A DNA stretch of 37,505 nucleotides from an uncultured delta proteobacterium (GTDB taxonomy: Bacteria; Desulfobacterota; WTBG01; CAIYCZ01; CAIRTM01), in assembly GCA_903911225.1 (NCBI GenBank), contig CAIWCT010000157.1, positions 1 through 37,505 of the forward strand. Reading direction: 5' to 3'. The notes below the pieces were generated by a model. The model was not told the origin of the DNA. It ran no database searches and worked only from the letters and a program-made list of their open reading frames with translations. Positions 1 through 9,085 of this stretch are shown here, in pieces. Position numbers and translations under genes: made by a program. Every line of letters starts with the position of its first letter. Positions within the stretch are counted from its first letter, which is position 1.

Positions 1-55
1 CCGCAACACCGTAAACGCCGAAAAGCCCGCAAAATTCCTTAAGTTCACTGCCCAT
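1..55 (-). CDS. purF: Amidophosphoribosyltransferase, N-terminal fragment (cut by window edge)
   Basis: Only the first 18 codons are in the window. Read on the minus strand from an ATG at 55, they give MGSELKEFCGLFGVYGVA. The CGLFGVYG stretch matches the N-terminal nucleophile region of class II (Ntn) glutamine amidotransferases and fits PurF best; GlmS and AsnB normally start directly with MCG and have a different following sequence. PurF makes phosphoribosylamine from PRPP and glutamine, the first step of purine synthesis. Cys9 would become the new N-terminus after an eight-residue propeptide is removed. A TAAGGT ribosome-binding site lies five bases upstream. The assignment rests on this short segment, but the neighbourhood (pyrG here, guaBA at the other end) suits nucleotide synthesis. 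Confidence 0.72.
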   Translation of the reverse strand, partial: MGSELKEFCGLFGVYGVA

Positions 56-110
56 TTTTTACCTTACCATCAAATAAAAGCTACCGTCTCAGCAGCAGTT
101 TATTAAAAAA

Positions 111-140
111 ATTATATGCCTATCAGCGCTGTACTTGCAA
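111..140 (-). promoter_or_regulatory. Candidate sigma70-type promoter for purF
   Basis: On the minus strand a TTGCAA -35-like box (135-140) is followed after 18 bp by a perfect TATAAT -10 box (111-116). Transcription would start near 104, about 50 bases before the purF start codon. This suggests purF has its own promoter although it lies downstream of pyrG on the same strand. The rest of the 272-bp gap between the two genes shows no gene and no clear terminator. Confidence 0.5.
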
Positions 141-327
141 TTTAGAAATTTCAGTTAAAGCATATGCCAGGATAATCATAGATGCTTGAGCCGAAATACC
201 ATACTACTATTTTGTCTGGATCTCCGCTGCTGCAAATAAAACCAATACAGATAACATCCTCTTCATTCTGAGGAGGACGTAATCAGAATAGGCGTCAAAA
301 TCGCACGGTTGACCTGTGCAAAGCAGC

Positions 328-1953
328 TCAGTTTTTAAGCGTAGCGGCAATAAAAGCCCCGAAAAGCGGATGAGGATCGTGGGGCCTTGATTTGAATTCG
401 GGATGAAACTGACAACCGAGAAACCATGGATGATCGGGGATCTCGACAATTTCCACCAGTTCGGCATCAGGGCACATGCCGGTAACTTTCATTCCGTTTT
501 TTTCAAGAACATCTATAAAGGTATTGTTAAACTCATACCGATGTCGATGCCGCTCTGATATTTTTTTTATTTTGTAGGCCTCAAATGCTTTCGAAGGGCT
601 AGTGATGCCGCAGGGAAAGGCGCCAAGACGCATGGTGGCGCCGTAACAGAAATTCTCATCACGCACCTGCTTTGTCTGTTTTTGATAATCAAACCACTCT
701 TTCAAAAGAAAAATAAAAGGGCTTGGGGTATCCTTATTGAATTCCGTACTGTCGGCATCCTTAATGCCACAGACATTACGGGCAAATTCAATGACGCACA
801 GCTGCATGCCAAGACAGATGCCGAAATACGGCAACTTCTGCTCACGGGCATAGCGGATGGCCTCAAGCTTGCCGGAAATGCCGCGATCGCCAAAACCGCC
901 GGGCACCAGTATGCCGTTTGCATCAGCCAGTATGTCGGCAACATTTTCTCTGGTTATTGTTTCGGAATCGACAAACTTAAGGTGAACGCGCGCACTGTTG
1001 GCAATGCCGCCATGAATAAGAGCTTCGTTAAGACTTTTGTATGAATCCTCAAGATCTACATACTTGCCCACAATAGCAATAGTTGTGGCATGCTCAGGTT
1101 TTTTTAATTTTTGCAGCATCTCTTCCCACGTCGCAAGATGCGGCGCACGGGTCCAAATATTGAGAAGCTCTATAATCTTTTCATCAAGGCCCTCCTGATG
1201 CAGCAGCAGGGGAACCTCATAGATTGATTCAACATCCTTTGCCGTTATGACCGCATCTCGCGAAAGATTGCAGAACAGGGCAATCTTATCCTTAATATCA
1301 TGAGGCAGTATTCGGTCGGAGCGGCACAGCAGAATATCGGGTTGAATACCGATCTGTAGAAGCTCCTTGGTGCTATGCTGCGTGGGCTTGGTCTTGAGCT
1401 GGCCAGCAGCTCCCAGATAGGGGATATAGGTCAAATGAACATAGAGGACGTTTTCCCGGCCTGCATCATTTTTAAACTGCCTGATGGCCTCAAGAAACGG
1501 CAGGGATTCAATATCGCCCACTGTGCCGCCGATTTCGATTATGGCAATATCAACGCCCTGAGCCACCAGCCATATTTTATCTTTGATCTCATTGGTGATA
1601 TGGGGAATAACCTGTACGGTTGCACCAAGATATTCACCCTTGCGCTCTTTGCCGATTACTGTCTCATAAATCTGGCCAGTCGTATAATTATTCTTTGAAC
1701 CCATTCTGGCAAAAGTGAACCGTTCATAATGTCCCAGATCTAGGTCTGTTTCATTGCCCTCGTCGGTTACAAAAACTTCACCATGCTGAAATGGGTTCAT
1801 GGTGCCGGGGTCAACATTGATATAGGGGTCAAATTTCAGGAAAGTTACCTTAAGACCCCGCGCCTCAAGCAGCGCACCCATTGATGCCGCTGCAATGCCT
1901 TTGCCCAAGGCTGACAACACGCCGCCTGTTACAAAAATAAATTTTGGCTTCAC
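328..1953 (-). CDS. pyrG: CTP synthase
   Basis: CTP synthase makes CTP from UTP, ATP and glutamine in the cytoplasm. The protein starts with the family hallmark [16 protein letters not shown] (synthetase P-loop) and carries GGTVGDIES in the amidoligase domain. The C-terminal class I amidotransferase domain has the full triad: GICLGMQ (Cys380) and QFHPE (His517, Glu519). I chose the GTG at 1953, giving 541 residues, because AAGGGGAGG lies just upstream and the product then aligns with the usual family N-terminus. An in-frame ATG at 1974 gives 548 residues but has no ribosome-binding site. A possible promoter (TTGTTT, 16 bp, TATTAT) can be read about 100 bp upstream. The gene lies downstream of glnN on the same strand but 187 bp away, so it is probably transcribed separately. 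Confidence 0.97.
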   Translation of the reverse strand: MKPKFIFVTGGVLSALGKGIAAASMGALLEARGLKVTFLKFDPYINVDPGTMNPFQHGEVFVTDEGNETDLDLGHYERFTFARMGSKNNYTTGQIYETVIGKERKGEYLGATVQVIPHITNEIKDKIWLVAQGVDIAIIEIGGTVGDIESLPFLEAIRQFKNDAGRENVLYVHLTYIPYLGAAGQLKTKPTQHSTKELLQIGIQPDILLCRSDRILPHDIKDKIALFCNLSRDAVITAKDVESIYEVPLLLHQEGLDEKIIELLNIWTRAPHLATWEEMLQKLKKPEHATTIAIVGKYVDLEDSYKSLNEALIHGGIANSARVHLKFVDSETITRENVADILADANGILVPGGFGDRGISGKLEAIRYAREQKLPYFGICLGMQLCVIEFARNVCGIKDADSTEFNKDTPSPFIFLLKEWFDYQKQTKQVRDENFCYGATMRLGAFPCGITSPSKAFEAYKIKKISERHRHRYEFNNTFIDVLEKNGMKVTGMCPDAELVEIVEIPDHPWFLGCQFHPEFKSRPHDPHPLFGAFIAATLKN

Positions 1954-2106
1954 TGCCTCCCCTTTCCAGTTCATGTTTATTTAACAGTTATACGTTATAC
2001 AAACAGTTGCAAAAAAATAAAACAAAAAAATTCACCGCATCAGCGTTGCAACATACATAATACACTACAGGCTCTGTTAAACAACTAGAAAGGGTATGCC
2101 TCCCGT

Positions 2107-2126
2107 ATTTTATGCCGGCATAAAAT
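2107..2126. repeat. Perfect 20-bp palindrome between glnN and pyrG
   Basis: ATTTTATGCC is followed immediately by its exact reverse complement. It begins 15 bp after the end of glnN and lies about 150 bp upstream of pyrG. As RNA it would form a stem with no proper loop, and no U-run follows on the minus strand, so it is a poor intrinsic terminator. A two-fold symmetric site of this kind could bind a dimeric repressor of pyrG. No regulator is identified. Confidence 0.5.
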
Positions 2127-2140
2127 CAATAAACTTCCAA

Positions 2141-4231
2141 TCAAATTATGAACATCATTTCAGCATAGGTAGCCAGCGGCCATGTATCGCGCGGTAAAAG
2201 GGCTTCAAGCTCATCAACGGCAGTGCGCAGTTTGGACATTGCCGACAGTATTTTATCCGGATGTCCTGCTTTTACCGTAAGTTCAACAGACTTGCAGCCC
2301 TTGAGTGTCGCCTCGATCTGCTCAGTCACATTCCTTAAAAGATCTTTGCTTTCAGTCTGTTTAACGGCTTTCAGCATCTTGGCTGTATTGGCGATTGTTG
2401 AAGCAAGTTCCAGCTGATAGGTAAGAGCAGCCGATACGATCATGGTCCGGGCGATAGTCACAGAGCAGTTTGCTTCAAGAATGATGGTTTTCTCATAATT
2501 CTCAAAAAGAGCATTATAGCGTGATTCAAGTTCACGCTTGGTGAGCACGCCATGCTTTTCAAAAAGCCTTATTGTTGCAGGAGCGGCAAAGGCTTTCAGC
2601 GCTTCTGGGGTCGTCATAATATTGGGAAGACCACGCCGTGCTGCCTCAGCACGCCACTGGGCAGTGTAATTATCACCATTAAAAAGAATCCTCTTATGCT
2701 TCTTGACGATTCTCTGCAGTATGCTCTGCAGCGTTTCATTAAAATTCTTTTTAGCCTTAATTGCAGCTTCAAGCTCGTCGCAGACATCAGCAATGGCATC
2801 AGCGGCAATCGTGTTAAGAACGGTATTTGCTGCCGAGCAGTTCTGGCTTGATCCCACCGCGCGAAACTCAAACTTATTGCCGGTAAATGCAAAGGGCGAG
2901 GTGCGGTTGCGGTCCGTGGCATCGCGGGGAAACTGCGGCAACGAGGTAACGCCGATCTTAATCACGCCGCCATTTTTAGAACTTTTCGCTTTGCCCTTTT
3001 CAAGCTGCTCAATCACATCATAGAGCTGATCGCCAAGAAAGATGGAAATAATGGCAGGCGGGGCTTCATTTGCTCCGAGTCGATGATCATTGCCTGCAGA
3101 TGCAACAGCTGCACGCAACAGTGCGGCGTTCGTATCAACTGCCTTCATGAGAATGCAGATCATGGTAAGAAATTCTGCATTGGCATGGGGATTATCGCCC
3201 GGAGTCAGCCAATTTCGACCCGTCGGGTCTACGATTGACCAGTTGTTATGCTTCCCTGAGCCGTTCACCCCGGCAAAGGGCTTCTCATGCAGCAGGCAAA
3301 CAAGACCGTGCTCATCGGCAACATTTCGCAGCACCTCCATCGCCAGCATGTTGTGGTCAACAGCGATGCTCAGCTCCTCAAATACCGGGGCGATTTCAAA
3401 CTGCGCAGGGCAAACCTCATTGTGACGCGTCTTTGAAGGAATCCCAAGCCGCCACAGCTCGCGGTCAAGATCTTCCATAAAAGCCATAATCCGAGGTTTA
3501 ATGGCTCCAAAATAATGGTCTTCCATCTGCTGATGCTTGGCCGGCTGACGGCCAAACAATGTGCGGCCTGTCTGCATAAGGTCAAGACGACTCTCATAGA
3601 ATTGCTTATCAATCAGAAAATATTCCTGCTCTGGCCCAAGGGTTGGATAGGTGCGCTTGCCACCGTCGACATCCATGCCGAAAAGCTTTGCAAGACGACA
3701 CACCTGCTTTGAGAGCACATCCATTGAACGCAGCAGCGGTGCCTTTTCATCAAGAGCCTCACCGCTGTAGGAGCAAAAAACAGTAGGAATACACAGTGTT
3801 GAACCTTTTGCGCCGCGTTTGATAAAAGCAGGGCTCGTCGGGTCCCAGGCCGTATAACCACGTGCCTCGAATGTGGTGCGAAGGCCGCCTGATGGAAAAC
3901 TGGAGGCATCGGGCTCGCCCTGAATAAGTTCCTTGCCGGAAAAATGCATGACGCAGCCACCCTCTCGGTCGGGGTCTATAAAGGCATCATGCTTTTCAGC
4001 CGTAGCGCCAGTCAGTGGCTGAAACCAGTGCGTAAAATGTGTGGCATCTTTTTCAATAGCCCATGTCTTCATTGCCTCGGCCACTTCGTCGGCAATCCGA
4101 GGATCAAGGGATGTACGGTGCCTGATGGTTTCCATTAGTGAATCATAGGCATTTACCGATAGGTAGTTGCGCATTGTCTTGATGGTAAAAACGTCTTCTG
4201 AGAAAAATTTGGAGCAGTTAATTGCTGTCAT
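2141..4231 (-). CDS. glnN: Glutamine synthetase type III
   Basis: Glutamine synthetase condenses glutamate and ammonia with ATP hydrolysis. At 696 residues this is the long type III form (usually about 700-730), not the ~470-residue GSI. Conserved catalytic blocks are visible: GPEQEYF (199-205), NEVCPAQFEIAP (271-282), GVNGSGKHNNWS (321-332, glutamate/ATP site) and FTGNKFEFRAVGSSQ (metal and phosphate region). The ATG at 4231 has a good GGGAGG site seven bases upstream. The gene is divergent from a NifA-like activator, and a weak sigma54-like element lies about 115 bp upstream, so nitrogen-responsive control is plausible. Type III enzymes are dodecamers not regulated by adenylylation as far as is known. 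With the glutamate synthase operon 5 kb away it would complete a GS-GOGAT cycle. Confidence 0.95.
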   Translation of the reverse strand: MTAINCSKFFSEDVFTIKTMRNYLSVNAYDSLMETIRHRTSLDPRIADEVAEAMKTWAIEKDATHFTHWFQPLTGATAEKHDAFIDPDREGGCVMHFSGKELIQGEPDASSFPSGGLRTTFEARGYTAWDPTSPAFIKRGAKGSTLCIPTVFCSYSGEALDEKAPLLRSMDVLSKQVCRLAKLFGMDVDGGKRTYPTLGPEQEYFLIDKQFYESRLDLMQTGRTLFGRQPAKHQQMEDHYFGAIKPRIMAFMEDLDRELWRLGIPSKTRHNEVCPAQFEIAPVFEELSIAVDHNMLAMEVLRNVADEHGLVCLLHEKPFAGVNGSGKHNNWSIVDPTGRNWLTPGDNPHANAEFLTMICILMKAVDTNAALLRAAVASAGNDHRLGANEAPPAIISIFLGDQLYDVIEQLEKGKAKSSKNGGVIKIGVTSLPQFPRDATDRNRTSPFAFTGNKFEFRAVGSSQNCSAANTVLNTIAADAIADVCDELEAAIKAKKNFNETLQSILQRIVKKHKRILFNGDNYTAQWRAEAARRGLPNIMTTPEALKAFAAPATIRLFEKHGVLTKRELESRYNALFENYEKTIILEANCSVTIARTMIVSAALTYQLELASTIANTAKMLKAVKQTESKDLLRNVTEQIEATLKGCKSVELTVKAGHPDKILSAMSKLRTAVDELEALLPRDTWPLATYAEMMFII

Positions 4232-4238
4232 CGATAAA

Positions 4239-4244
4239 CCTCCC
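4239..4244 (-). promoter_or_regulatory. Ribosome-binding site of glnN
   Basis: The minus strand reads GGGAGG, seven bases before the ATG at 4231. It supports this start over internal methionines such as M20. Confidence 0.7.
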
Positions 4245-4344
4245 TGTGAACTTTTTATAGAGACTCTTAGTTATAAATAATTTTGCTTCCTTCTGTAAAG
4301 AACTCTTTGCAAAGAATAAAATAAAAACTCTCTCAGTAGAGATA

Positions 4345-4360
4345 TACAAAAAAAATGCCA
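4345..4360 (-). promoter_or_regulatory. Weak candidate sigma54 promoter for glnN
   Basis: The minus strand reads TGGCATTTTTTTTGTA. The -24 GG and the -12 G are 12 positions apart as sigma54 requires, but the -12 element is TTGTA rather than TTGCA. Transcription would begin near 4333, giving a leader of about 100 bases. The run of T makes chance similarity possible. The rest of the 353-bp divergent intergenic region (4232-4584) is AT-rich and holds no gene. Confidence 0.35.
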
Positions 4361-4505
4361 AACAACAATTGAAAGTTCCAATACTGCAAAAAAACAGTTC
4401 GCCAACACAATAAGTTGCTGTATTTGCTTCTTAAAAAGAAACCCTGTAATGTTAATAAAATATTTAAAAGTTGTTGGTGCAAACTCAATTTTGTTTGACA
4501 TGTTT

Positions 4506-4534
4506 ATGACAATATTGTTAGTATACATTACTAT
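4506..4534 (+). promoter_or_regulatory. Candidate sigma70-type promoter of the activator gene
   Basis: ATGACA (4506-4511) and TACTAT (4529-4534) are separated by 17 bp and lie about 50 bp before the activator's ATG. An overlapping TTGACA at 4495-4500 is an alternative -35 but has poorer -10 partners. No sigma54 element is seen on this strand, so the activator is probably expressed by the housekeeping sigma factor. Confidence 0.4.
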
Positions 4535-4584
4535 GCGTAACAAATTTGTTTTTTAAAAGAATACTACTTAATTGATAAAAGCTC

Positions 4585-6153
4585 ATGAAAAAAGCGGATG
4601 CCCAAAACATAAAAGTCATCAATGAACGATCAGCAAAACAGCTGGCGATTCTTGCAAAAATATCTCATGCCACATTTCATCAGCATAACATCCCGGCTCT
4701 ACTGGAAGACGCACTGGGCATTATGGATACAGAAATGGGCATGTCGCGGGGTATTCTCACCCTTCGTGTGCCGGATACTGATATTTTAGTCATCGAGGCA
4801 TCAAAGGGGCTATCCACGGAAGAAAAAAAGCGGGGTAAATACCGGCTCGGTGAAGGTATCATCGGTCGTGTAGCGCAAACCAAGAAGCCGGCCCTTATCG
4901 AGGATTTCACAATCGATCCCTATTTTCTGAACAAAACCAGGTCTCGCAAAAAAGATGTGCCCATGGCCTTTCTGTGCGTCCCGGTGCTGCACAATCGCGA
5001 TGTTATCGGCACAATCAGTATCGACCGCCCGAAAGACGACCTTGACATTCTAAAAAGCGATCTTAATTTCCTCTCCCTAGTTGCAGATATCCTTGCCGAA
5101 GCCGTAGCCCAGATACGCGAGCAGGTTGCCGAGAGGGAAAGCCTGATGGCGGAAAACCGTCAACTGCGGCAGCAGCTTGGAGAGCTCTATCAGCCCAACA
5201 ATATTGTCGGGCGCTGCAGCGTTATGCAGCAGATATATCTCCAGATAGCCCAGGTTGCCGACAGCACGGCCACCGTGCTTATCAGGGGCGAGTCCGGCAC
5301 GGGCAAAGAAATGGTGGCACGGGCGATTCACTTTTCCAGCTCCCGGCGCAACAACCCTTTTATTGCTGTCAACTGCGCGGCGCTTCCTGAAAACCTCATA
5401 GAAAGCGAGCTGTTCGGCCATGAAAAAGGCTCATTCACCGGCGCTATGCAGCAGCGCAAGGGCCGCTTTGAACTTGCCAACGGAGGAACTCTTTTTCTTG
5501 ATGAGATAGGGGATATTTCCCCGGCGGTACAGGTTCGCCTGCTGCGGGTGCTTCAGGAAAAAATATTTGAACGCGTTGGCGGAGCTGAAAGCATCAGGGT
5601 CAATATCCGCATCATCGCCGCCACTGCGGCAAACCTTGAGCAGGCCATTGAGAGCGGAAAATTCCGCGATGATCTTTTTTACCGCCTGAATGTATTTCCT
5701 ATCTATATGCCGCCGCTTCGCGAGCGTAGATCCGACATCATTCTTCTTGCCGATCACTTTCTTCAAAAATACAATGAAGTCTACGGCAAAAATATCAAGC
5801 GTATATCAACCCCCGCTATCAACATGATGATGGCCTATCACTGGCCGGGAAATGTCCGCGAGCTTGAAAACTGTATCGAACGCTCGATACTGACAAGCTC
5901 AGATAATGTAATCCACAGCTACTGCCTTCCGCCCTCGCTGCAGACCTCTGATGAAACCAACACATCGCTGCTGCCCGGCGACGGCGCTCCTCTCACAACC
6001 CTTGTAAGCTCCTATGAGCGGGAGCTGATCGTGGATGCTTTGAAAAAGCACCGCGGCAATGTTGCCTCCACAGCCCGCTATCTTCAGACCACCCAGCGCA
6101 TTCTGCACTACCGTATTCAACACCTTGGCATAGAAACAAAAAAATACAAGTAA
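4585..6153 (+). CDS. NifA-like sigma54-dependent transcriptional activator (GAF-AAA+-Fis)
   Basis: This 522-residue protein has the classic enhancer-binding layout. A GAF sensor domain spans about residues 20-175 and a short coiled linker about 176-203. The AAA+ domain has Walker A GESGTGKE (235-242), the sigma54-contact loop GSFTGA (282-287; canonical GAFTGA with Ala changed to Ser) and Walker B GTLFLDEI (301-308). A Fis-type helix-turn-helix follows at about 490-515 ([20 protein letters not shown]). Length and domain order match NifA, and the [10 protein letters not shown] recognition region resembles NifA relatives, but no nif genes are nearby and the interdomain cysteines of oxygen-sensing NifA are absent. 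Its position between glnN and the glutamate synthase operon suggests a nitrogen-assimilation regulator. The ATG has only a weak ribosome-binding site. Confidence 0.92.
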   Translation: MKKADAQNIKVINERSAKQLAILAKISHATFHQHNIPALLEDALGIMDTEMGMSRGILTLRVPDTDILVIEASKGLSTEEKKRGKYRLGEGIIGRVAQTKKPALIEDFTIDPYFLNKTRSRKKDVPMAFLCVPVLHNRDVIGTISIDRPKDDLDILKSDLNFLSLVADILAEAVAQIREQVAERESLMAENRQLRQQLGELYQPNNIVGRCSVMQQIYLQIAQVADSTATVLIRGESGTGKEMVARAIHFSSSRRNNPFIAVNCAALPENLIESELFGHEKGSFTGAMQQRKGRFELANGGTLFLDEIGDISPAVQVRLLRVLQEKIFERVGGAESIRVNIRIIAATAANLEQAIESGKFRDDLFYRLNVFPIYMPPLRERRSDIILLADHFLQKYNEVYGKNIKRISTPAINMMMAYHWPGNVRELENCIERSILTSSDNVIHSYCLPPSLQTSDETNTSLLPGDGAPLTTLVSSYERELIVDALKKHRGNVASTARYLQTTQRILHYRIQHLGIETKKYK

Positions 6154-6253
6154 TCCTCAGTAGGCATTAACTTGCAGGCGGCGGATAAGTCTGGGACTCC
6201 AGCCACTGCTTAACTCAGTATCATGCATTATAATTGTCATTAGATGCGATAAT

Positions 6254-8857
6254 TTATGCATCAGGCGCATGCTGGGTGAAGCAAAGCACCTTTTGCGTAA
6301 AAATATCCGACATGAGACAGAGTTTTCTGCAGTCAGTATCAAACACCCGCACAATATGTTCATACTTAGCGCTCTCCGGCAATAGGCTCGCAAGGATGTT
6401 TTCCAAACCGACCATCCATGCGGTGTTCAATGCTGCCTGCTCATTTTTCAGAAACAGGGCTGAATAAAAAATATCGGTTTCAACCAGGTCCTGAAAAAAA
6501 TGGGTGCCGAAAGACAGCTCCGGCATGAGCGATTCACCCATATATTCGATCTCAACCATGACCGAAATATTATTAATTTCTGCAAACCGTACAGGTACCC
6601 CGAGCGCCGGGGTTGAGGTTCCCCATCTGCCGGGCCCCATCAGCATAACATGTGTGCGGCCCTTATCTTCAATCTGGCGGTTCAGTCTGCCGATTACCCG
6701 TGCGACATCATACTTCTCAGAAAGATTAAGCCTGCTGTAGCCTTCAGGGTCGACATAAATGATACGGCTGATATGCAACATGACATTACTGCCCATAAAA
6801 TTGCCTGACGAGGAAAACAGCAGGTCCTTTGAAGGAACTGACTCCGGTAAATGTACACGAGCCTGTACTCCCTTGGTCTGCAATGGCCGGCACTGGACTA
6901 AATTTATCTGAAACTGTCCGCTGTGATCAAAATTGACAGTAAATTCCGTATCAACAGGATAATCATAGCTATCTGCTAGTATTTTGAGCATATTGCGCAT
7001 GACGGTAGAAAAAGTGCTCTCTGATAACAGGGGATCGAAAGTCAGCAACCAGGCATCTTTGTCTATAATACCGCGTTCGCGAAGCCGTTCGTTTGCTTCA
7101 CTGTCGCGAATGCCAAAGCGGTCAAAATCAATTCCCGTATTGCAGGCAACTATACTGTCAAGGGGCACGGTTTCAAGCTCGTTATGCTCAACATCTAAAA
7201 CATCCACATAACGCTGGGAATATTTTCTGGCATCGCTCAATCCGGCATGGGGCCTCAAAAGCGGCGTGTCCAGGGGCACGATCCGAGGATAATCATTCTC
7301 GACACGATTGACGGCCCGTGTACCAAGTCCGAGAACAAGCCGGAGCATCCCGGCCTTAGGATCCATATCCGGCTTCCACACAAAGGCGTTGTAAGAAATA
7401 CCTACCCCGGCAAGATCGGGAAAAAAATATCGCTGGTGATGCGAACCCGACACACGCTGCACAAGAAGCGCCATCTGCTCATCATGCTTATCGAGGCCCC
7501 GCTGCCTGCGATAGGTAAGCGCGTCTTCACCCATGGTGCTTGCGAAAACCTGGCGGACATAGTCCTTAAAACGCTTAAAACGCTGCTCTGGTTCGCCCTG
7601 ATTAACGCAAAAAAGGCTTTCATATTTTCCGGCGAATGCATTTCCAAAAGCATCTTCAAGTAAGCTGCTTGAGCGGATAATTATGGGCGACTGGCCAAAG
7701 TATTCGATAAGCTCCCAGAACTGATCCTCTATCTCTTCGGGAAATGAACCCTCAAGCATTTTTTCCTTAAGAATGCGGGCGGCTTCGAAATAGCCTTCCG
7801 CTGTCTTATGCTCCATCAGCAGGTTCCACCACCCGTTAGAAACGATATAGGTATAAAAAACATCAGAGCCGATAAAAAAAGAATCATGGGGTTCAAGACA
7901 GGCACGCCAGGCATAAGAGCTGTCCTGCAAAAGAATCTTTCGCGCTATCAGCATACCGGCAGCCTTGCCGCCTATATAGCCGGTGCCGATAACGCGCTCC
8001 TTGATTGCCAGCAGATCCTGCAGCGACAAGGTTTGCATTGCCAGGGACAGTATGCGCTTTTCGCGGCCTATCATGACTGAACTAAGCAGCTCAAGGGCTT
8101 TTGCCTGTTCAGCAGCGCCAGTAGGACGGCGCACCAGATCCTGAACTTCCATGAAAAGCCTGTCCCATGAATCAAGGTTTCTTTTTGCCTGGTTGGTGGT
8201 TTTAGCAGTTATAAATGTAGTCAGCTTCGTTAAATCGATACTGCTCGTGACGGGGTTGAACGCAGCCCCGTCATTTTTATGCGGCAGAAACATTGTCGGT
8301 GAATACCTGCCCAGAACCTTTAGAGGATGAATATACATATCAATACCGGTATTATGAACATCCATAAGCAGTTGTGTTGTTTCCCTGATTCGGGCAACGG
8401 TTTTATAGGAATGACGGCTGCGGATAAGCCCAAAATAGGCAATGGTGTCGAGTTGAAACAGATACGGACAGGTAATTCTGAAAAAATTGCCAATCATCAG
8501 ATCTGTGGCCCATGCCGACAGCAGATCTGACAGACAGTCAAAAACATAATATGCGCCGATACCTTCGTGGGCAATAATGCCATGAACTTGCGTTGAAAAA
8601 GATTCAAAACCAAGCTTTGCATCAAGCTCATACTGCATAATTTCGACGGATGGTGCAAGCAGCGCCTTGTGCTGGGCAAATTTTATGTAGATGATCCTTT
8701 TGTTATCTTCAATGGCCCGGCGCACAAACGGTGTCACGAAAAACGCGTAATCATCAATGTTGTCGACCTGCCATACCACATTGTCGCCCAACCTAAGATG
8801 GTCGATTACAGTGTCAAGTCCTGGAAGTCCGGTGGTAGGATAAAGTGATGCTTTCAT
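6254..8857 (-). CDS. PEP/pyruvate-binding (PPDK N-terminal) domain protein with a degenerate KaiC-like N-terminus
   Basis: The 867-residue protein has three parts. Residues 1-200 begin TTGLPGLDTVIDHLRLGDNVVW, like a RecA/KaiC-family ATPase start, but the Walker A glycine-lysine loop is replaced by VDNIDDY. Residues about 285-660 are the ATP-grasp nucleotide-binding domain of pyruvate phosphate dikinase and PEP synthase: IGGKAAGM (295-302), IIRSSSLLEDAFGNAFAGKYES (from 393) and a terminal QCRPLQ (655-660). The last 200 residues contain GPGRWGTSTPALGVPV (741-756), a conserved block of unknown role. The phosphohistidine swivel domain and the PEP-binding TIM barrel are missing, so it is not a complete PEP synthase. 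Its reaction is unknown. It ends tail-to-tail with the activator; an upstream terminator separates it from the glutamate synthase operon. No good ribosome-binding site is seen. Confidence 0.85.
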   Translation of the reverse strand: MKASLYPTTGLPGLDTVIDHLRLGDNVVWQVDNIDDYAFFVTPFVRRAIEDNKRIIYIKFAQHKALLAPSVEIMQYELDAKLGFESFSTQVHGIIAHEGIGAYYVFDCLSDLLSAWATDLMIGNFFRITCPYLFQLDTIAYFGLIRSRHSYKTVARIRETTQLLMDVHNTGIDMYIHPLKVLGRYSPTMFLPHKNDGAAFNPVTSSIDLTKLTTFITAKTTNQAKRNLDSWDRLFMEVQDLVRRPTGAAEQAKALELLSSVMIGREKRILSLAMQTLSLQDLLAIKERVIGTGYIGGKAAGMLIARKILLQDSSYAWRACLEPHDSFFIGSDVFYTYIVSNGWWNLLMEHKTAEGYFEAARILKEKMLEGSFPEEIEDQFWELIEYFGQSPIIIRSSSLLEDAFGNAFAGKYESLFCVNQGEPEQRFKRFKDYVRQVFASTMGEDALTYRRQRGLDKHDEQMALLVQRVSGSHHQRYFFPDLAGVGISYNAFVWKPDMDPKAGMLRLVLGLGTRAVNRVENDYPRIVPLDTPLLRPHAGLSDARKYSQRYVDVLDVEHNELETVPLDSIVACNTGIDFDRFGIRDSEANERLRERGIIDKDAWLLTFDPLLSESTFSTVMRNMLKILADSYDYPVDTEFTVNFDHSGQFQINLVQCRPLQTKGVQARVHLPESVPSKDLLFSSSGNFMGSNVMLHISRIIYVDPEGYSRLNLSEKYDVARVIGRLNRQIEDKGRTHVMLMGPGRWGTSTPALGVPVRFAEINNISVMVEIEYMGESLMPELSFGTHFFQDLVETDIFYSALFLKNEQAALNTAWMVGLENILASLLPESAKYEHIVRVFDTDCRKLCLMSDIFTQKVLCFTQHAPDA

Positions 8858-9009
8858 AATTTTTGCAGATTAAAATTCAGCAAATTGTCATAGATGAAGC
8901 ATAATATTCCAGTTTAAATTTTAAGTCATATATGGCTATACTATCTGATAAAAAATTAAACTTCATGCTTATCGTCCTTAAAAATTTGTTACCTTTAAGA
9001 ACATACTAC

Positions 9010-9039
9010 AAAAAAAAGAGCCGCTCAGGTTTGCGTCTC
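9010..9039 (-). terminator. Intrinsic terminator of the glutamate synthase operon
   Basis: On the minus strand GAG-A-CGC, an eight-base loop, then GCG-G-CTC form a stem with one A-G mismatch, followed by eight T. It lies about 50 bp after the stop of the last operon gene and would separate it from the PEP/pyruvate-binding gene downstream. Confidence 0.7.
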
Positions 9040-9085
9040 TACCATACATTTGCAGCACCAATTTAAAGGTTAAAAAAGAGTACTG

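Noticed and set aside
207-467. 86-residue minus-strand frame overlapping the pyrG end
   Set aside because: Mostly another frame of pyrG and the following spacer; it has no start signal.
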